Below, piece after piece: positions 1 to 9,106 of a stretch of 64,000 bases of DNA. Under the pieces are notes generated by a model. It was not told the DNA's origin and ran no database searches. It saw only the letters and a program-made list of their open reading frames with translations. The stretch comes from Phytoactinopolyspora limicola (GTDB taxonomy: Bacteria > Actinomycetota > Actinomycetes > Jiangellales > Jiangellaceae): assembly GCF_011320225.1 (NCBI RefSeq), contig NZ_JAAOEN010000002.1:1-64000 (forward strand). The letters are read 5' to 3'. The translations under genes and the position numbers were made by a program. Position 1 is the stretch's first letter, and each line of letters begins with the position of its first letter.

Positions 1-35
1 GCCTGCTACCACCGTGTCGACACGAATACCCCGTG

Positions 36-595
36 GATCAGATGCACCACCCCACGGCCAAGCCCCGGTTCATGCATCCGAACAGGTGATGTGCCCGGCA
101 GCCAACCTCTGATGGGTCGAAATAGGCTAGCGCTGCACACGATGCGCACCCCAGGTCGTCCCAAACGTCGCCTGATCGTTTTCCCTGGGGCGATCAGGTG
201 TGCCAAGCGCAAACGAACGCCCGCGCGGAGCATCCGATCACGTCTCACAATGCGGTTGAACGACGATCAGATGCTCGGGTGGCCACACACGACGCAGATG
301 TGCACCTGATCTTCCGCGCGCGACGCTTCAAAACACTCACTCACCGAGGCCGGGATGCCGCTGAGGCTGGGCCGCTGCCCGCACCTTCCGGACCGTCCGC
401 CCACGCTGCGCACGAGCAACGATCAGATGCGCGATCTCGCGTTATGCCTCGCCGGCTACATCTGATCGTATTCGTTTCACATCATGAGATGGCATCAGAC
501 GTCACCGCCCTACGTCGACCAGCAATACTCTGCCGCTCACGCACCTGATCGTCGCCACACAGAAGATCAGATGACAAAACGGAGATCAGGTGCGC
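36..595. repeat. Cluster of GATCAGRTG motifs in a non-coding stretch
   Basis: No convincing gene lies in bases 1-585; the short open frames there lack family resemblance. Instead the 9-mer GATCAGATG or GATCAGGTG, often followed by YRC, recurs on both strands: plus at 36, 192, 265, 421, 565 and 584; minus near 302-311, 459-467 and 542-550; and a degenerate minus copy at 171-179. Two plus/minus pairs (265-311 and 421-467) have the same 47-base outer span. The copies at 171-179 and 191-200 can form a hairpin with a loop of about 12 bases. The last copy contains the degV stop codon. Function is unknown; it could be a repeat-rich terminator region or a set of protein-binding sites. Confidence 0.6.
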
Positions 596-1584
596 AAAGT
601 GGGGGTGAGGACGACGGCGAGCAGCCCGGGGCCGACGTGTGCGCCGATGACGGCCCCCACCTCGGAGACGACGAGTTCACCCAACCCCTGCAACCGCATC
701 GACAGCCGCTCGGCCAACTCATCCGCGCGGACGGCATTGTCGAGGTGGTGAACCGCGACGTCGACCCCGGCGGCGTCCACGGCAGGCACCTTCGCGCCAG
801 GCACATCCTCACTGGCCACGCCGGCACCCATTACCGGCCCGGGGGCGCCGCCGGTCAACTCCGCGGCCCGTGCCATGGCTAGCTCTTCCAACCGGGCTAA
901 GGCGCGCGCGCCGGTGCGCACCTTCTCCAAGGGTTTGATCTCACCGGCGTCGACGTACAGCAGCGGCTTGATCGCCAAGGCATGTCCAAACATCGCCGAC
1001 GCAGCGCCGATCCGTCCCCCGCGGCGCAGGTACTCCAGAGTATCGACGTAGAAGAACGCCGACGACGACGCTGACCGGGCTACCGCCGCAGCCGCAACGT
1101 CGGCGCTGTCTCCGCCACCGGTCGCTACCTCCGCCGCTGCTAGGACGGCGAATCCGAGGCCCATACAGAGCGAACGGGAGTCGACCACCTCGACCGGCAC
1201 GGGCGCCTCGGCGGCGGCGAGGCGAGCGGCGTCGACGGTGCCGGACAGTGTCGACGACAGATGTATCGACACGATGCTGGCCACGCCGTCGCCGGCCAAC
1301 CGCCGGTAGGTGTCCAGGAACTCCTGGGGGCTTGGCCGCGAGGTGCTGACCTGTTGGTGCCCACGCAGCGCAGCTGCGACCTCGTGGGGACCGATCTCGA
1401 CACCCTCGACGTGTGAGACTCCGTCCACGACGACGTGCAGCGGCACGATCTCGACCCCAGCGGCAGCGGTGGCGGACGCGCTCAGGTAGGCGGTGGAGTC
1501 GGTGACCACCGCCACGCGGGAACGCGCCGCTCCGCCACGGTTGCCGTCCCGGTCCACCGCGTCCATTCCGGCCGCCCGTCTCAA
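586..1584 (-). CDS. DegV family protein (fatty-acid-binding, FakB-like)
   Basis: DegV proteins bind a fatty acid in the cytoplasm; in Firmicutes they present it to a fatty-acid kinase (FakA). The N-terminal [10 protein letters not shown] segment, with the conserved TDS that contacts the carboxylate, and the LRRGGRIG and IKPLL motifs in the C-terminal half are typical of the family. The full frame (332 aa) begins with TTG at 1584, overlapping the leuS stop as TTGA, which suggests translational coupling. An ATG at 1566 (326 aa) is an equally possible start and drops only six residues before a variable N-terminus. It lies directly downstream of leuS on the same strand. The TGA stop falls inside the last copy of the GATCAGGTG repeat. 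No kinase partner is in view, so the lipid role is inferred from the family. Confidence 0.9.
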   Translation of the reverse strand: MRRAAGMDAVDRDGNRGGAARSRVAVVTDSTAYLSASATAAAGVEIVPLHVVVDGVSHVEGVEIGPHEVAAALRGHQQVSTSRPSPQEFLDTYRRLAGDGVASIVSIHLSSTLSGTVDAARLAAAEAPVPVEVVDSRSLCMGLGFAVLAAAEVATGGGDSADVAAAAVARSASSSAFFYVDTLEYLRRGGRIGAASAMFGHALAIKPLLYVDAGEIKPLEKVRTGARALARLEELAMARAAELTGGAPGPVMGAGVASEDVPGAKVPAVDAAGVDVAVHHLDNAVRADELAERLSMRLQGLGELVVSEVGAVIGAHVGPGLLAVVLTPTLRT

Positions 1585-4472
1585 GCGGGGACGATGTTGA
1601 CCAGCTTCGGCGCCCGGACGATGACTTTACGCACGGCCCGGCCATCCAGTGCCCGCTGTACCGCTGCGGAGGCCAGCGCGAGCTCTTCCAGTTCAGCGTC
1701 GCTTGCCGACGGCGGAACCTCCAACCGGTCGCGGACCTTGCCACCCACCTGGACCACACATGTCACGGTCTCGTCGACCAACAGTGCCGGATCTGGCTCC
1801 GGGAAGGTCACGTGTGCCACTGACCCGCCGTGCCCTAGCCGAGACCACAGCTCTTCGGCGATGTGCGGAGCGACCGGCGCCACCATCGTCACCAGGGCCT
1901 CGGCGGCCTCCCGGGGCACCCGATCCAGCTTGGTCAGATGGTTGTTCAGCTCGATCAGCCGGGAGATGGCGGTGTTGAACCGCAGTCCGTTCATGTCGGT
2001 GCGCACGGCGTCGATGGTCCGGTGCAGCACCCGCTTGGTGGTGATGTCCGCGTCGTCGTCGTCGACGACGACCTCTCCGGTGTGCTCGTCCACCACGTTG
2101 CGCCACAGCCGTTGCAGGAACCGCAGCGAGCCGACCACTGCCCGCGTCTCCCACGGCCGGGACACGTCCAGCGGCCCCATCGACATCTCGTAGACGCGGA
2201 ACGTGTCGGCGCCGTACGCGGCATACATGTCGTCCGGCGTGACGACGTTCTTGAGGCTCTTGCCCATCTTGCCGTACTCACGGCGGACCGGCTGGTTGTT
2301 GTAGGTGTACGTCGTCTCCGCACCGTCGACGCTCTCCTCGACCTCCTCGGCCGGCACGTACTGACCTCGGGAATCGGTGTATGCGTAGGCCTGGATGTAC
2401 CCCTGGTTGAACAGCCGGTAGTAGGGCTCTTCGCTGGAGACGTAGTCCAGATCGTAGAGGACCTTGTGCCAGAACCGGGCGTACAGCAGGTGCAGGACGG
2501 CGTGCTCCACTCCCCCGACGTACAGGTCCACTCCGCCGGGGTCGTTCGGCTGCCGGTCAGGCTGCGGTCCCATCCAGTACCGCTCTAGTTCGGGGTCGAC
2601 CACCTGCTGGTCATTGAACGGATCCAGATAGCGCAGGTGGTACCAGCAAGAACCAGCCCAGTTGGGCATCGTGTTGGTGTCTCGCCGATAACGCTTCGGA
2701 CCGTCGCCAAGGTCCAGCTCCACCTCGACCCACTCCGGGACCCGTGCCAACGGAGGCTCCGGTTCCGTGTCCGCGGCGTCCGGCTCGTATGTTTTGGGCG
2801 AATAATCGGGGACGTCGGGCAGCTCCACCGGCAGCAGCCGGGCCGGGATAGCGATCGGCAGGTCGTGCTCGTCGTACACGATGGGGAACGGCTCACCCCA
2901 ATAGCGCTGCCGGCTGAACAGCCAGTCACGCAGCCGGTAAGTGACAGTTCCAGAACCCGAGCCTTGTTCTTCCAGCCACGAGATCATGGCGTGCTTCGCT
3001 GGCTCGACGTCCATGCCGTCCAGCGAGATGTCGTCGTTGGCCGAGTTGATCGCCGGACCAGCGCCGACGTACGCCTTGCCGTCGAAGTCGGCCGGAGGCT
3101 GCACCGTCCGAACGATCGGCAAGTCGAACCGCTCCGCGAATTCCCAGTCACGTTCGTCCTGACCAGGCACCGCCATGATGGCCCCGGTGCCGTACCCCAT
3201 CAGCACGTAGTCGGCGATGAATACCGGGATCCGCGCACCCGTGGCTGGGTTGGTGGCGAATGAACCGGTGAACACACCAGTCTTGTCCCGGCCTTCGGTC
3301 TGCCGTTCGATGTCGGTCTTGGCCGCGGCGGTGGCACGGTACTGCGCCACAGCCTCGGTTGGGCTCGTGTGCCCGGCGGTCCAGGCGTCTCTGGTTCCCT
3401 CCGGCCACGCCTCGGTTGTCAGTGCTTCGACCAGTGGATGTTCCGGGGCCAGCACCATGAAGGTGGCGCCGAACAGGGTGTCCGGCCGGGTTGTGAAGAC
3501 CTCCAGCTCACCGACGTCGGTGGCGAACCGGATCGCCGCCCCTTCCGAGCGTCCGATCCAGTTGCGCTGCATCGCCTTGACCTTCTCCGGCCAGTCGATA
3601 CGGTCCAGATCGTCGACCAGGCGGTCGGCGTAGGCGGTGATGCGCATCATCCATTGCCGCAGCCGCCGCTTGAACACCGGGAAGTTGCCCCGCTCGCTGC
3701 GGCCCTCGGCGGTGACTTCTTCGTTGGCCAGCACCGTCCCCAGCCCGGGACACCAGTTGACCGGCGATTCGGATACGTAGGCCAGGCGGTGGTCATCGAT
3801 GATCCGCCGCCGCTCCACCGCGTCCAGCGCGGCCCATGGCCGGCCGTCAGGTGTGGCGCGTTCGCTGGACTCGAACCGCGTTACCAACTCGGTGATAGGG
3901 CGGGCCCGGCCGCGTCCACCGTCGGCCTCGGGGTCGTACCAGGAATCGAAGATCCGCAGGAAGATCCACTGCGTCCACCGGACGTATTCCGGGTCGATCG
4001 TGGCGAACGTCCGCCGCGGGTCGTGCGCCAGGCCCAGCCGACGCAGCTGACGCTTCATATTCGAGATGTTCTCTTCGGTGGTCTTACGTGGGTGTTGTCC
4101 CGTCTGGACCGCGTATTGCTCGGCGGGCAGGCCGAAGGCGTCGTAGGCCAGCGCGTGCAGGACGTTGTCACCGCACATTCGGCGGAACCTGCCGGTGGCG
4201 TCGGTGGCGATATATCCGAGTGGATGGCCGACGTGCAGTCCTGCCCCGGAGGGGTACGGGAACATATCCATCAGGAAGTACTTCTTCCTGGCTCCGGCCT
4301 CGCCGCTGGAATCAGCCAGCTCGCCCACGGGATTAGGGGTGTGGAACGTGCCTTCGGCTTCCCAGTGGTCTTGCCAGCGCTGCTCGATCTCGGCTGCCAT
4401 CTCGCTGGTGTACCGGTACGGGACGTCGTCGGATTGATCAACCGTGCTGTGGCCTGTCTGACTCATCGACAT
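1581..4472 (-). CDS. leuS: Leucyl-tRNA synthetase
   Basis: Class Ia aminoacyl-tRNA synthetase that charges tRNA-Leu in the cytoplasm; 963 aa from the chosen start, normal for actinobacteria. The HIGH-type ATP motif is HVGH (about residues 80-83). The CP1 editing domain shows TTRPDTLFG and [15 protein letters not shown], and the KMSKS loop is KMGKS, a common variant. The C-terminal anticodon-binding and LeuS-specific domains follow. The reading frame is open upstream to 4616, but that part runs through the leader hairpin and starts at the predicted transcription start. The ATG at 4472 has AGGAAG just upstream; an ATG two codons later (4466) is the alternative. The gene is followed directly by degV with a 4-base overlap. 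Confidence 0.98.
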   Translation of the reverse strand: MSMSQTGHSTVDQSDDVPYRYTSEMAAEIEQRWQDHWEAEGTFHTPNPVGELADSSGEAGARKKYFLMDMFPYPSGAGLHVGHPLGYIATDATGRFRRMCGDNVLHALAYDAFGLPAEQYAVQTGQHPRKTTEENISNMKRQLRRLGLAHDPRRTFATIDPEYVRWTQWIFLRIFDSWYDPEADGGRGRARPITELVTRFESSERATPDGRPWAALDAVERRRIIDDHRLAYVSESPVNWCPGLGTVLANEEVTAEGRSERGNFPVFKRRLRQWMMRITAYADRLVDDLDRIDWPEKVKAMQRNWIGRSEGAAIRFATDVGELEVFTTRPDTLFGATFMVLAPEHPLVEALTTEAWPEGTRDAWTAGHTSPTEAVAQYRATAAAKTDIERQTEGRDKTGVFTGSFATNPATGARIPVFIADYVLMGYGTGAIMAVPGQDERDWEFAERFDLPIVRTVQPPADFDGKAYVGAGPAINSANDDISLDGMDVEPAKHAMISWLEEQGSGSGTVTYRLRDWLFSRQRYWGEPFPIVYDEHDLPIAIPARLLPVELPDVPDYSPKTYEPDAADTEPEPPLARVPEWVEVELDLGDGPKRYRRDTNTMPNWAGSCWYHLRYLDPFNDQQVVDPELERYWMGPQPDRQPNDPGGVDLYVGGVEHAVLHLLYARFWHKVLYDLDYVSSEEPYYRLFNQGYIQAYAYTDSRGQYVPAEEVEESVDGAETTYTYNNQPVRREYGKMGKSLKNVVTPDDMYAAYGADTFRVYEMSMGPLDVSRPWETRAVVGSLRFLQRLWRNVVDEHTGEVVVDDDDADITTKRVLHRTIDAVRTDMNGLRFNTAISRLIELNNHLTKLDRVPREAAEALVTMVAPVAPHIAEELWSRLGHGGSVAHVTFPEPDPALLVDETVTCVVQVGGKVRDRLEVPPSASDAELEELALASAAVQRALDGRAVRKVIVRAPKLVNIVPA

Positions 4473-4510
4473 AGCTTCCTTTGTCAAGTGGTGTGCTCGG
4501 GCCCAGACGT

Positions 4511-4538
4511 CAAAAAGCCCCTCACGCAGGAGGGGCTT
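4511..4538 (-). terminator. Intrinsic terminator/attenuator hairpin in the leuS leader
   Basis: On the minus strand a 9-bp stem (AAGCCCCTC paired with GAGGGGCTT) with a 6-base loop is followed by TTTTTG, 39 bases before the leuS start. A second small stem, GACGC-TTCCAG-GCGTC, lies just upstream. A terminator between promoter and gene implies attenuation of leuS, presumably by leucine or charged tRNA. No T-box sequence and no Leu-rich leader peptide could be recognised, so the sensor is unknown. Confidence 0.65.
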
Positions 4539-4618
4539 GCCGCGCCGACACGACGCCTGGAAGCGTCCTTTTGATGTCAGCGCGGCCTGATAAGGAGCAA
4601 CAGACCTCGCACACATCT

Positions 4619-4646
4619 AGGTTAGCGCACCATTCCCCAAGTGTCA
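4619..4646 (-). promoter_or_regulatory. Likely leuS promoter
   Basis: On the minus strand TGACAC (4641-4646) and TAACCT (4619-4624) are separated by 16 bases, a fair match to a vegetative -35/-10 pair. It would start transcription near 4611 and give a leader of about 140 bases containing the hairpin. The call rests on motif spacing only. Confidence 0.45.
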
Positions 4647-4780
4647 GAGTTGTCAGGCCGGACAACTCGGTGAGCTGCCGAGTTGCGCTCACCTAACCTG
4701 ACAACGACCCGCCGCTCACCGACGTGTCAGGCCAATCGACCACATCAGACCTGGCAGCGAAGTTGTCCGGCTTGACAAGT
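4641..4780. repeat. TTGTC/GACAA inverted-repeat cluster upstream of leuS
   Basis: Two perfect TTGTC-N6-GACAA inverted repeats (4650-4665 and 4763-4778) and further half sites (GTGTCAG at 4641 and 4724, TGACAA near 4699-4704) sit between the VKOR stop and the leuS promoter, one of them overlapping the proposed -35. They may be operator sites; no regulator can be named. Confidence 0.4.
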
Positions 4781-4793
4781 GGAAAAGTGGTGC

Positions 4794-5534
4794 TTAGAAG
4801 ACGAGGTCCCAGCGGTCCCAGAACTCGACGATGATGAAGATCAAGATGGTCAGCAGCCACACGACGGTGATGAGCCCACGGTTACCGACGACGGCCCGCC
4901 GCAGCCCCGCCGGAGCTGGCACATACCCACGGGAGAGCACGTAGCCCGTGGTGTACACGAACATGGGAATCATGGCGAGCCAGACCACCATGCAGTAGGG
5001 GCACAGCGCCCCGATGACATAGACGCTCTGGGTGAACAGCCAGGTAACGAACGCCGCCCCCAGCACTGTGCCACCCCAGAAGCTCACCCACATCCACCGC
5101 GGCAGGGTGAGACCGGCGATGAGCAAGACGCCGATAGTCATGACCACGGGGAAGGCACCAACGCCGATAAACGGGTTGGGGAAGCCGAACAGCGATGCCT
5201 GCCAGCTCTCCATCACCTGGCCGCAGCTCAGCAGCGGATTGAAGCTGCAGGATGGGGTGTAGTCGGGGTCGCCGGCCAGTAGCACCCGCTCGATCGCCAA
5301 CGTGGCCGAGCCAACCAGCCCGACGAGGCCGCCGACCAGGAGCAGCCAGCCCATGACGAGGCTGGAGGCGGGTCGTTCTGCCCCCGCGGCTGGCCCGCCG
5401 AACTCGTCGTCGGCCAATACATCGGCTTCGGCCGCAGGGTCGGTTTCGAGCCCGGCCTCGGCGGCTGCCGACGGCTCCGGGCTCACCGGCGCGCTGCCGC
5501 GAGGCTTGCTCTCGGCTGGTAGTTGTGTGGTCAT
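4794..5534 (-). CDS. Vitamin K epoxide reductase (VKOR) family membrane protein
   Basis: Bacterial VKOR reoxidises DsbA-like thioredoxins using quinone, so it drives disulfide formation in exported proteins. The protein is 246 aa: an Ala/Glu/Pro-rich disordered N-terminus (1-58), then a four-helix VKOR core, then one extra C-terminal helix (about 221-237). The loop cysteine pair is C96 and C104 (CSFNPLLSC) and the quinone-site motif is CPYC at 178-181, so all four catalytic cysteines are present. The fused thioredoxin domain found in some homologues is absent. It lies upstream of leuS on the same strand but is separated by 321 bases with its own leuS promoter, so it is probably a separate unit. 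Confidence 0.93.
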   Translation of the reverse strand: MTTQLPAESKPRGSAPVSPEPSAAAEAGLETDPAAEADVLADDEFGGPAAGAERPASSLVMGWLLLVGGLVGLVGSATLAIERVLLAGDPDYTPSCSFNPLLSCGQVMESWQASLFGFPNPFIGVGAFPVVMTIGVLLIAGLTLPRWMWVSFWGGTVLGAAFVTWLFTQSVYVIGALCPYCMVVWLAMIPMFVYTTGYVLSRGYVPAPAGLRRAVVGNRGLITVVWLLTILIFIIVEFWDRWDLVF

Positions 5535-5748
5535 CGCTCCACCTGATCACCTGACACGGAATTCTCCCGCTCCACTAACGTACTGCATCGTCGTGAAAGT
5601 GCCCGCGGATCGTCACCAAAGATATTCGGCCGGCACGACGACGTGTGGTGGCCCGAACCGGCACGACGACGCGCGCCCGCGCGGGACTCGGCATGGCGAC
5701 CTGCGCCTGCGCGGATGCACTGCCCGACCACCCACCGGGGTCGGTGAT

Positions 5749-6606
5749 GTGCCAGTATCGTCAGTTGTGGGAAACCCTGGGTATGACCGCAAGGACAACC
5801 CCCACACCGGCCGCCGGTTCGACCGCCGGATCGGTGCTCTTCTTCCCGCCCTGGCCGTGTTCGCCACAGCAGCCCTGCTCGTCATCAGCATCGCGGGGCT
5901 AGGCCGGATCGAGCTCGACCCACCGGACTGGCAAGTCGGCTCCGGGGCAGCCGAGCCCAGCCGGATCACGACTCCCGCGCCAGCTCCCACGGATCGTTTG
6001 ATACCGATCGATCCCGACGACACCGACGGTTCCCTGCCCAGCATCACCATCCCGTGGGAGGCGGCGTTGGCCACACTCATCATCGTGATCGTGGCGGTCG
6101 CCATCGTGCTCCTGCGCCGGCTACCCCGGGGTAGGTTCGGCCGCCGCGGCAGCTCCGTCGTCGGCGGACATATCGACGATTCCCTCGACCAGTCGCACCA
6201 TCTGCGGGCCGCCGTCGAGACCGCAAGCACCACCCTCGACGCGCGCCGGGGCAGCGGCAGCGATGCCATCATCGACGCCTGGCAGCATCTCGAGGCGGCT
6301 GCCGAGGAGTCCGGCGCCCCACGCCGGCCCGCACAGACTCCCAGCGAGTTCACCGCTGGGCTCCTCCGCCATCACCACGCCGACGAAATCGCTACGGCCC
6401 GACTGCGCGACCTCTACCACCGTGCTCGATTCTCCACGCGGCCCGACGTCACACCGGCCGACGTCGACACCGCCCGAGCCGCTCTCGAAACGATCATGCG
6501 AACGTTGCACGCACCGTCGCCGGATCTCGAGGCTGGGCAGGACGCCCCGACCGCGCCGAGCGGGCCGGACGCCCCGAGCCGACCAGGCACCGGAGCCACG
6601 CCATGA
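5749..6606 (+). CDS. DUF4129 domain membrane protein of a DUF58 operon
   Basis: First gene of a four-gene operon. The frame is open further upstream, but that part is antisense to the VKOR gene; the GTG at 5749 (285 aa) or the GTG at 5767 fits best. A helix at about residues 26-48 is followed by a periplasmic Pro/Thr-rich segment, a second helix (about 108-125) and a C-terminal cytoplasmic domain. That domain contains DAIIDAWQHLEAAAEESG and a later TPSEFTAGLL, both typical of DUF4129. It ends in a low-complexity Pro/Gly/Ala tail. Proteins of this type travel with MoxR ATPases and DUF58 proteins; their biochemical role is unproven. No MoxR gene is adjacent. Confidence 0.75.
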   Translation: MPVSSVVGNPGYDRKDNPHTGRRFDRRIGALLPALAVFATAALLVISIAGLGRIELDPPDWQVGSGAAEPSRITTPAPAPTDRLIPIDPDDTDGSLPSITIPWEAALATLIIVIVAVAIVLLRRLPRGRFGRRGSSVVGGHIDDSLDQSHHLRAAVETASTTLDARRGSGSDAIIDAWQHLEAAAEESGAPRRPAQTPSEFTAGLLRHHHADEIATARLRDLYHRARFSTRPDVTPADVDTARAALETIMRTLHAPSPDLEAGQDAPTAPSGPDAPSRPGTGATP

Positions 6607-7130
6607 AGCGGTGGTACATCCTCGGACCGGCGGGCGGGATAGCCGCCGGTTCAATCATGGTCGTCCTAGGCGTACATGTCGGGCGAGCCGTCGTCATCGG
6701 TTTGGTCGTCGCGGGGCTCCTCATCTGGGCACCGCGGCACTGGCCCGAAGGAGCCCACATGGCATGGCCGCGGGCCGCACAACCGGCCCGTGGTGGCGGC
6801 TCCCATCAAGTGTCCCGCCTCGCCAGCCGGATGTCCCCCAGCTCCCGCGGCGCGCGGCTGCCGGACACCGCGGTGCAGCACCGGCTACGGACGCTGGCGA
6901 TCCGAAAGCTGCAACGCCTCGGAGTTTCGTGGTCCGACCCGCGTGTGGTGGGCTTGCTCGGCGCCGATGTCCACGCTGCCTTGGACGGCGCCGCCTTCGT
7001 CCCGGATCCGGCGACAGTGGAACGTATCGTGGCCGCGCTCGACCGCCTCGACGCCGGGCTCACGGCTGGCGCGGGCGTCGACACACCGGCGCACGACGAG
7101 ATCGCCGTACCACCTGGAGGAGCACGATGA
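6603..7130 (+). CDS. Small membrane protein of the DUF58 operon
   Basis: This 175-aa protein begins in an ATGA overlap with the preceding gene and ends in another overlap with the DUF58 gene, so the genes are translationally coupled. Two hydrophobic segments near the N-terminus (about 6-26 and 28-42) suggest a hairpin membrane anchor. The rest is a soluble, Arg- and Ala-rich region with a predicted helical segment around RTLAIRKLQRLG. I do not recognise a named domain. Its position between DUF4129 and DUF58 genes suggests an accessory subunit of the same membrane complex. Confidence 0.7.
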   Translation: MKRWYILGPAGGIAAGSIMVVLGVHVGRAVVIGLVVAGLLIWAPRHWPEGAHMAWPRAAQPARGGGSHQVSRLASRMSPSSRGARLPDTAVQHRLRTLAIRKLQRLGVSWSDPRVVGLLGADVHAALDGAAFVPDPATVERIVAALDRLDAGLTAGAGVDTPAHDEIAVPPGGAR

Positions 7131-8524
7131 GTTGGCTGGCCAGGCGGCGACTCTGGTACCCCACGCCGGCGTACAGCCGGGCGATCGCGCTTCCGGTGGT
7201 CCTGGCCTCCGTCGCACTCGTCGTCGGCCGGGTCGAACTCGTGTTGTTGGGCGCTCCACTCGCCCTGGCGGTGGCGCTTGCGCACGGACGCCACACTGGG
7301 CTGGCCCGGGCCTGGACGGGGGCCGCCGGCCTCGGCCCGCCTCCCGACGTCCGCGTCCTCGGCCCGGAACGCGTCGACGCCGGGAGCCAGGTTCAACTGG
7401 CGACGAGTATGGCGCCGTCGGACGGGCAGATCGTCACGGTGCTGCTGCCACCGGACGTCCAGGGCGGGGACGGCCAGCGGGTAGCGATCCACGCGCCGTC
7501 GCCCGGCCAAGAACCCCGCCAGGTCGTGACCCGGATGGAGGCCACCACCTGGGGCACCCATGTGCTCAGCCGCCCGCACCATTTGATCACCACCGACGAC
7601 GCGTTCTGGGTGGCCGGACCTTTCCAAGGAGACCCGTTCGAGGCGAAAGTGCTACCAGCGGTCGCCGCGCGGCTGCCCTCGGGCCCGCTGCCGCCCCGGC
7701 CCGCCGGAATGGTCGGAGCACACCGCACGAGGCGGCCAGGTGAAGGCACCGAACTGCACGAGATCGCGCCGTTCGTGCCCGGCGACAGGCTCCGCCGCAT
7801 CGACTGGCGGGTCACCTCGCGTCAGGCCGGAGCCGACGAGCGGCTCTTCGCCCGTCGTACCCTCGTCGACGCCGACGCGGATGTCATGTGCTGTATGGAC
7901 AACCGGTACGACCTGCCAGCCCGGGTCGACGATTGGTCGGCCACAACAGCCGTCAACACCGAAGACGAAGGGCGGACCGACACCGGTCCAAGTGAGCGGA
8001 CCAGTGTGGATATCGCCGTCGATACCGTCTCATCCGTCGCCGGAGCGTACCTCGCGCACGGAGACCGGGTAGGCCTGATCGACCTTTCCGCGCCGACCGG
8101 CATGGTCCGCCCGGCCAGCGGTCAACGGCATTTGATCCGGCTGCGCAACCACTTGGCACAACACACCCGCCGCCCGACCTCCGGCGATCTCGCCCGACTC
8201 GCCCAGGGCATTCCCGCGTTCCCGCCCGGCTCCATCATCGTCGTGACCTCAGTCTTCCTCGACGACGAGGTGGTGCGGCTGGCCGCCGGCTGGCGGCGGG
8301 CCGGCCACCCGGTCCTGGCCGTCGACGTCCTCCCGGGCCCATTGTTCCTCACGACCAGGGACCACGCGTTGGCCGCGGCGCTGAGCGTGGTCCAGGCCGA
8401 ACGCACCGAACGGCTGAGCACCCTGACCGGACATGGCGTGACGGTCACCCCGGCCGACCCAGCGCGGCTTGCGCTCCACCTCGCCCGGCTGGCCCGGGCG
8501 CCGCGACGGAGCCGGCACCGATGA
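7127..8524 (+). CDS. DUF58 domain-containing protein
   Basis: The product is 465 aa. Two N-terminal hydrophobic segments (about 18-54) are followed by a beta-rich periplasmic-type region. The DUF58 signature PGDRLRRIDWRVTSR then precedes a VWA-like region (DADADVMCCMDNR, later SIIVVTSVF). DUF58 proteins partner with MoxR AAA+ ATPases in putative metal-insertion or chaperone complexes. The start at 7127 is supported by GGAGG six bases upstream and an ATGA overlap with the previous gene. The region between the IDW motif and the VWA-like part contains an Asp/Glu/Thr-rich insert. Without an adjacent MoxR gene the partner must be encoded elsewhere. Confidence 0.9.
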   Translation: MSWLARRRLWYPTPAYSRAIALPVVLASVALVVGRVELVLLGAPLALAVALAHGRHTGLARAWTGAAGLGPPPDVRVLGPERVDAGSQVQLATSMAPSDGQIVTVLLPPDVQGGDGQRVAIHAPSPGQEPRQVVTRMEATTWGTHVLSRPHHLITTDDAFWVAGPFQGDPFEAKVLPAVAARLPSGPLPPRPAGMVGAHRTRRPGEGTELHEIAPFVPGDRLRRIDWRVTSRQAGADERLFARRTLVDADADVMCCMDNRYDLPARVDDWSATTAVNTEDEGRTDTGPSERTSVDIAVDTVSSVAGAYLAHGDRVGLIDLSAPTGMVRPASGQRHLIRLRNHLAQHTRRPTSGDLARLAQGIPAFPPGSIIVVTSVFLDDEVVRLAAGWRRAGHPVLAVDVLPGPLFLTTRDHALAAALSVVQAERTERLSTLTGHGVTVTPADPARLALHLARLARAPRRSRHR

Positions 8525-9048
8525 CCGGCCTCCCAGATGAACGTCGTCACGCGACCACACCGGCCGACCCGTCCGCTGGGTCCGGCTCGGAGACGACATC
8601 CGGCTCGGAGCCGGCCGCCGATCCCGGTCGGGACAGTGGGCGGGTCGGATCGACCGTGGCGGCCTGGGTACTACGCGCCACCGTCGGGGCGGCGAGCGCG
8701 GCGACTATCGGCGTGGTCGCGGCCTGGAGCGCGCCGAGTTCGGCCCTGCTGGTAGCGCTGGCTCTGGCGGGTGTGTGGACGGTGCTCAGGCCCGGCTCAC
8801 ATGCGGCGACCGCCCTGATCGCGCTGGCCGCGTTCGTCGTGTTGGTCAACGATCCTGGCCTGTCGGCCTGGGCTGCCGGGGCGGTGTTAGGGGTGCACGC
8901 TGTTCATCTGAGCGCGGCTCTCGCCGCCGTCGTCCCCATGGACACCAAGGTGGAGTTCGCCGCCCTGCGTCCGTCGCTGCGCCGGTTCGCCGTCGTGCAG
9001 GCCGCCAGCCAGGCGCTCGTCGTGCTCGCGCTCCTCGTCGTACCTTGA
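8521..9048 (+). CDS. Integral membrane protein, last gene of the DUF58 operon
   Basis: 175 aa, starting in an ATGA overlap with the DUF58 gene. The first 45 residues are polar and disordered (Ser/Gly/Asp/Glu-rich); four hydrophobic segments follow (about 46-68, 72-90, 92-128 and 155-174). No family motif is recognised. The overlap makes co-expression with the DUF58 gene near certain. It converges on the efflux pump gene, with about 58 bases between the stops. Confidence 0.7.
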   Translation: MTGLPDERRHATTPADPSAGSGSETTSGSEPAADPGRDSGRVGSTVAAWVLRATVGAASAATIGVVAAWSAPSSALLVALALAGVWTVLRPGSHAATALIALAAFVVLVNDPGLSAWAAGAVLGVHAVHLSAALAAVVPMDTKVEFAALRPSLRRFAVVQAASQALVVLALLVVP

Positions 9049-9106
9049 AAGCAGACTCGACGGTCAGGCCGTTGGCTCAGTCCGTGGTGCGGTCGCCCGG
9101 CCGTCG

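Noticed and set aside
4473-4616. N-terminal extension of LeuS by 48 residues
   Set aside because: It runs through the terminator hairpin and begins at the predicted transcription start; ATG 4472 has a ribosome-binding site and matches usual LeuS N-termini.
4511-4620. T-box riboswitch before leuS
   Set aside because: The T-box antiterminator sequence (AGGGTGGNACCGCG type) could not be found in the leader; only the terminator stem is certain.
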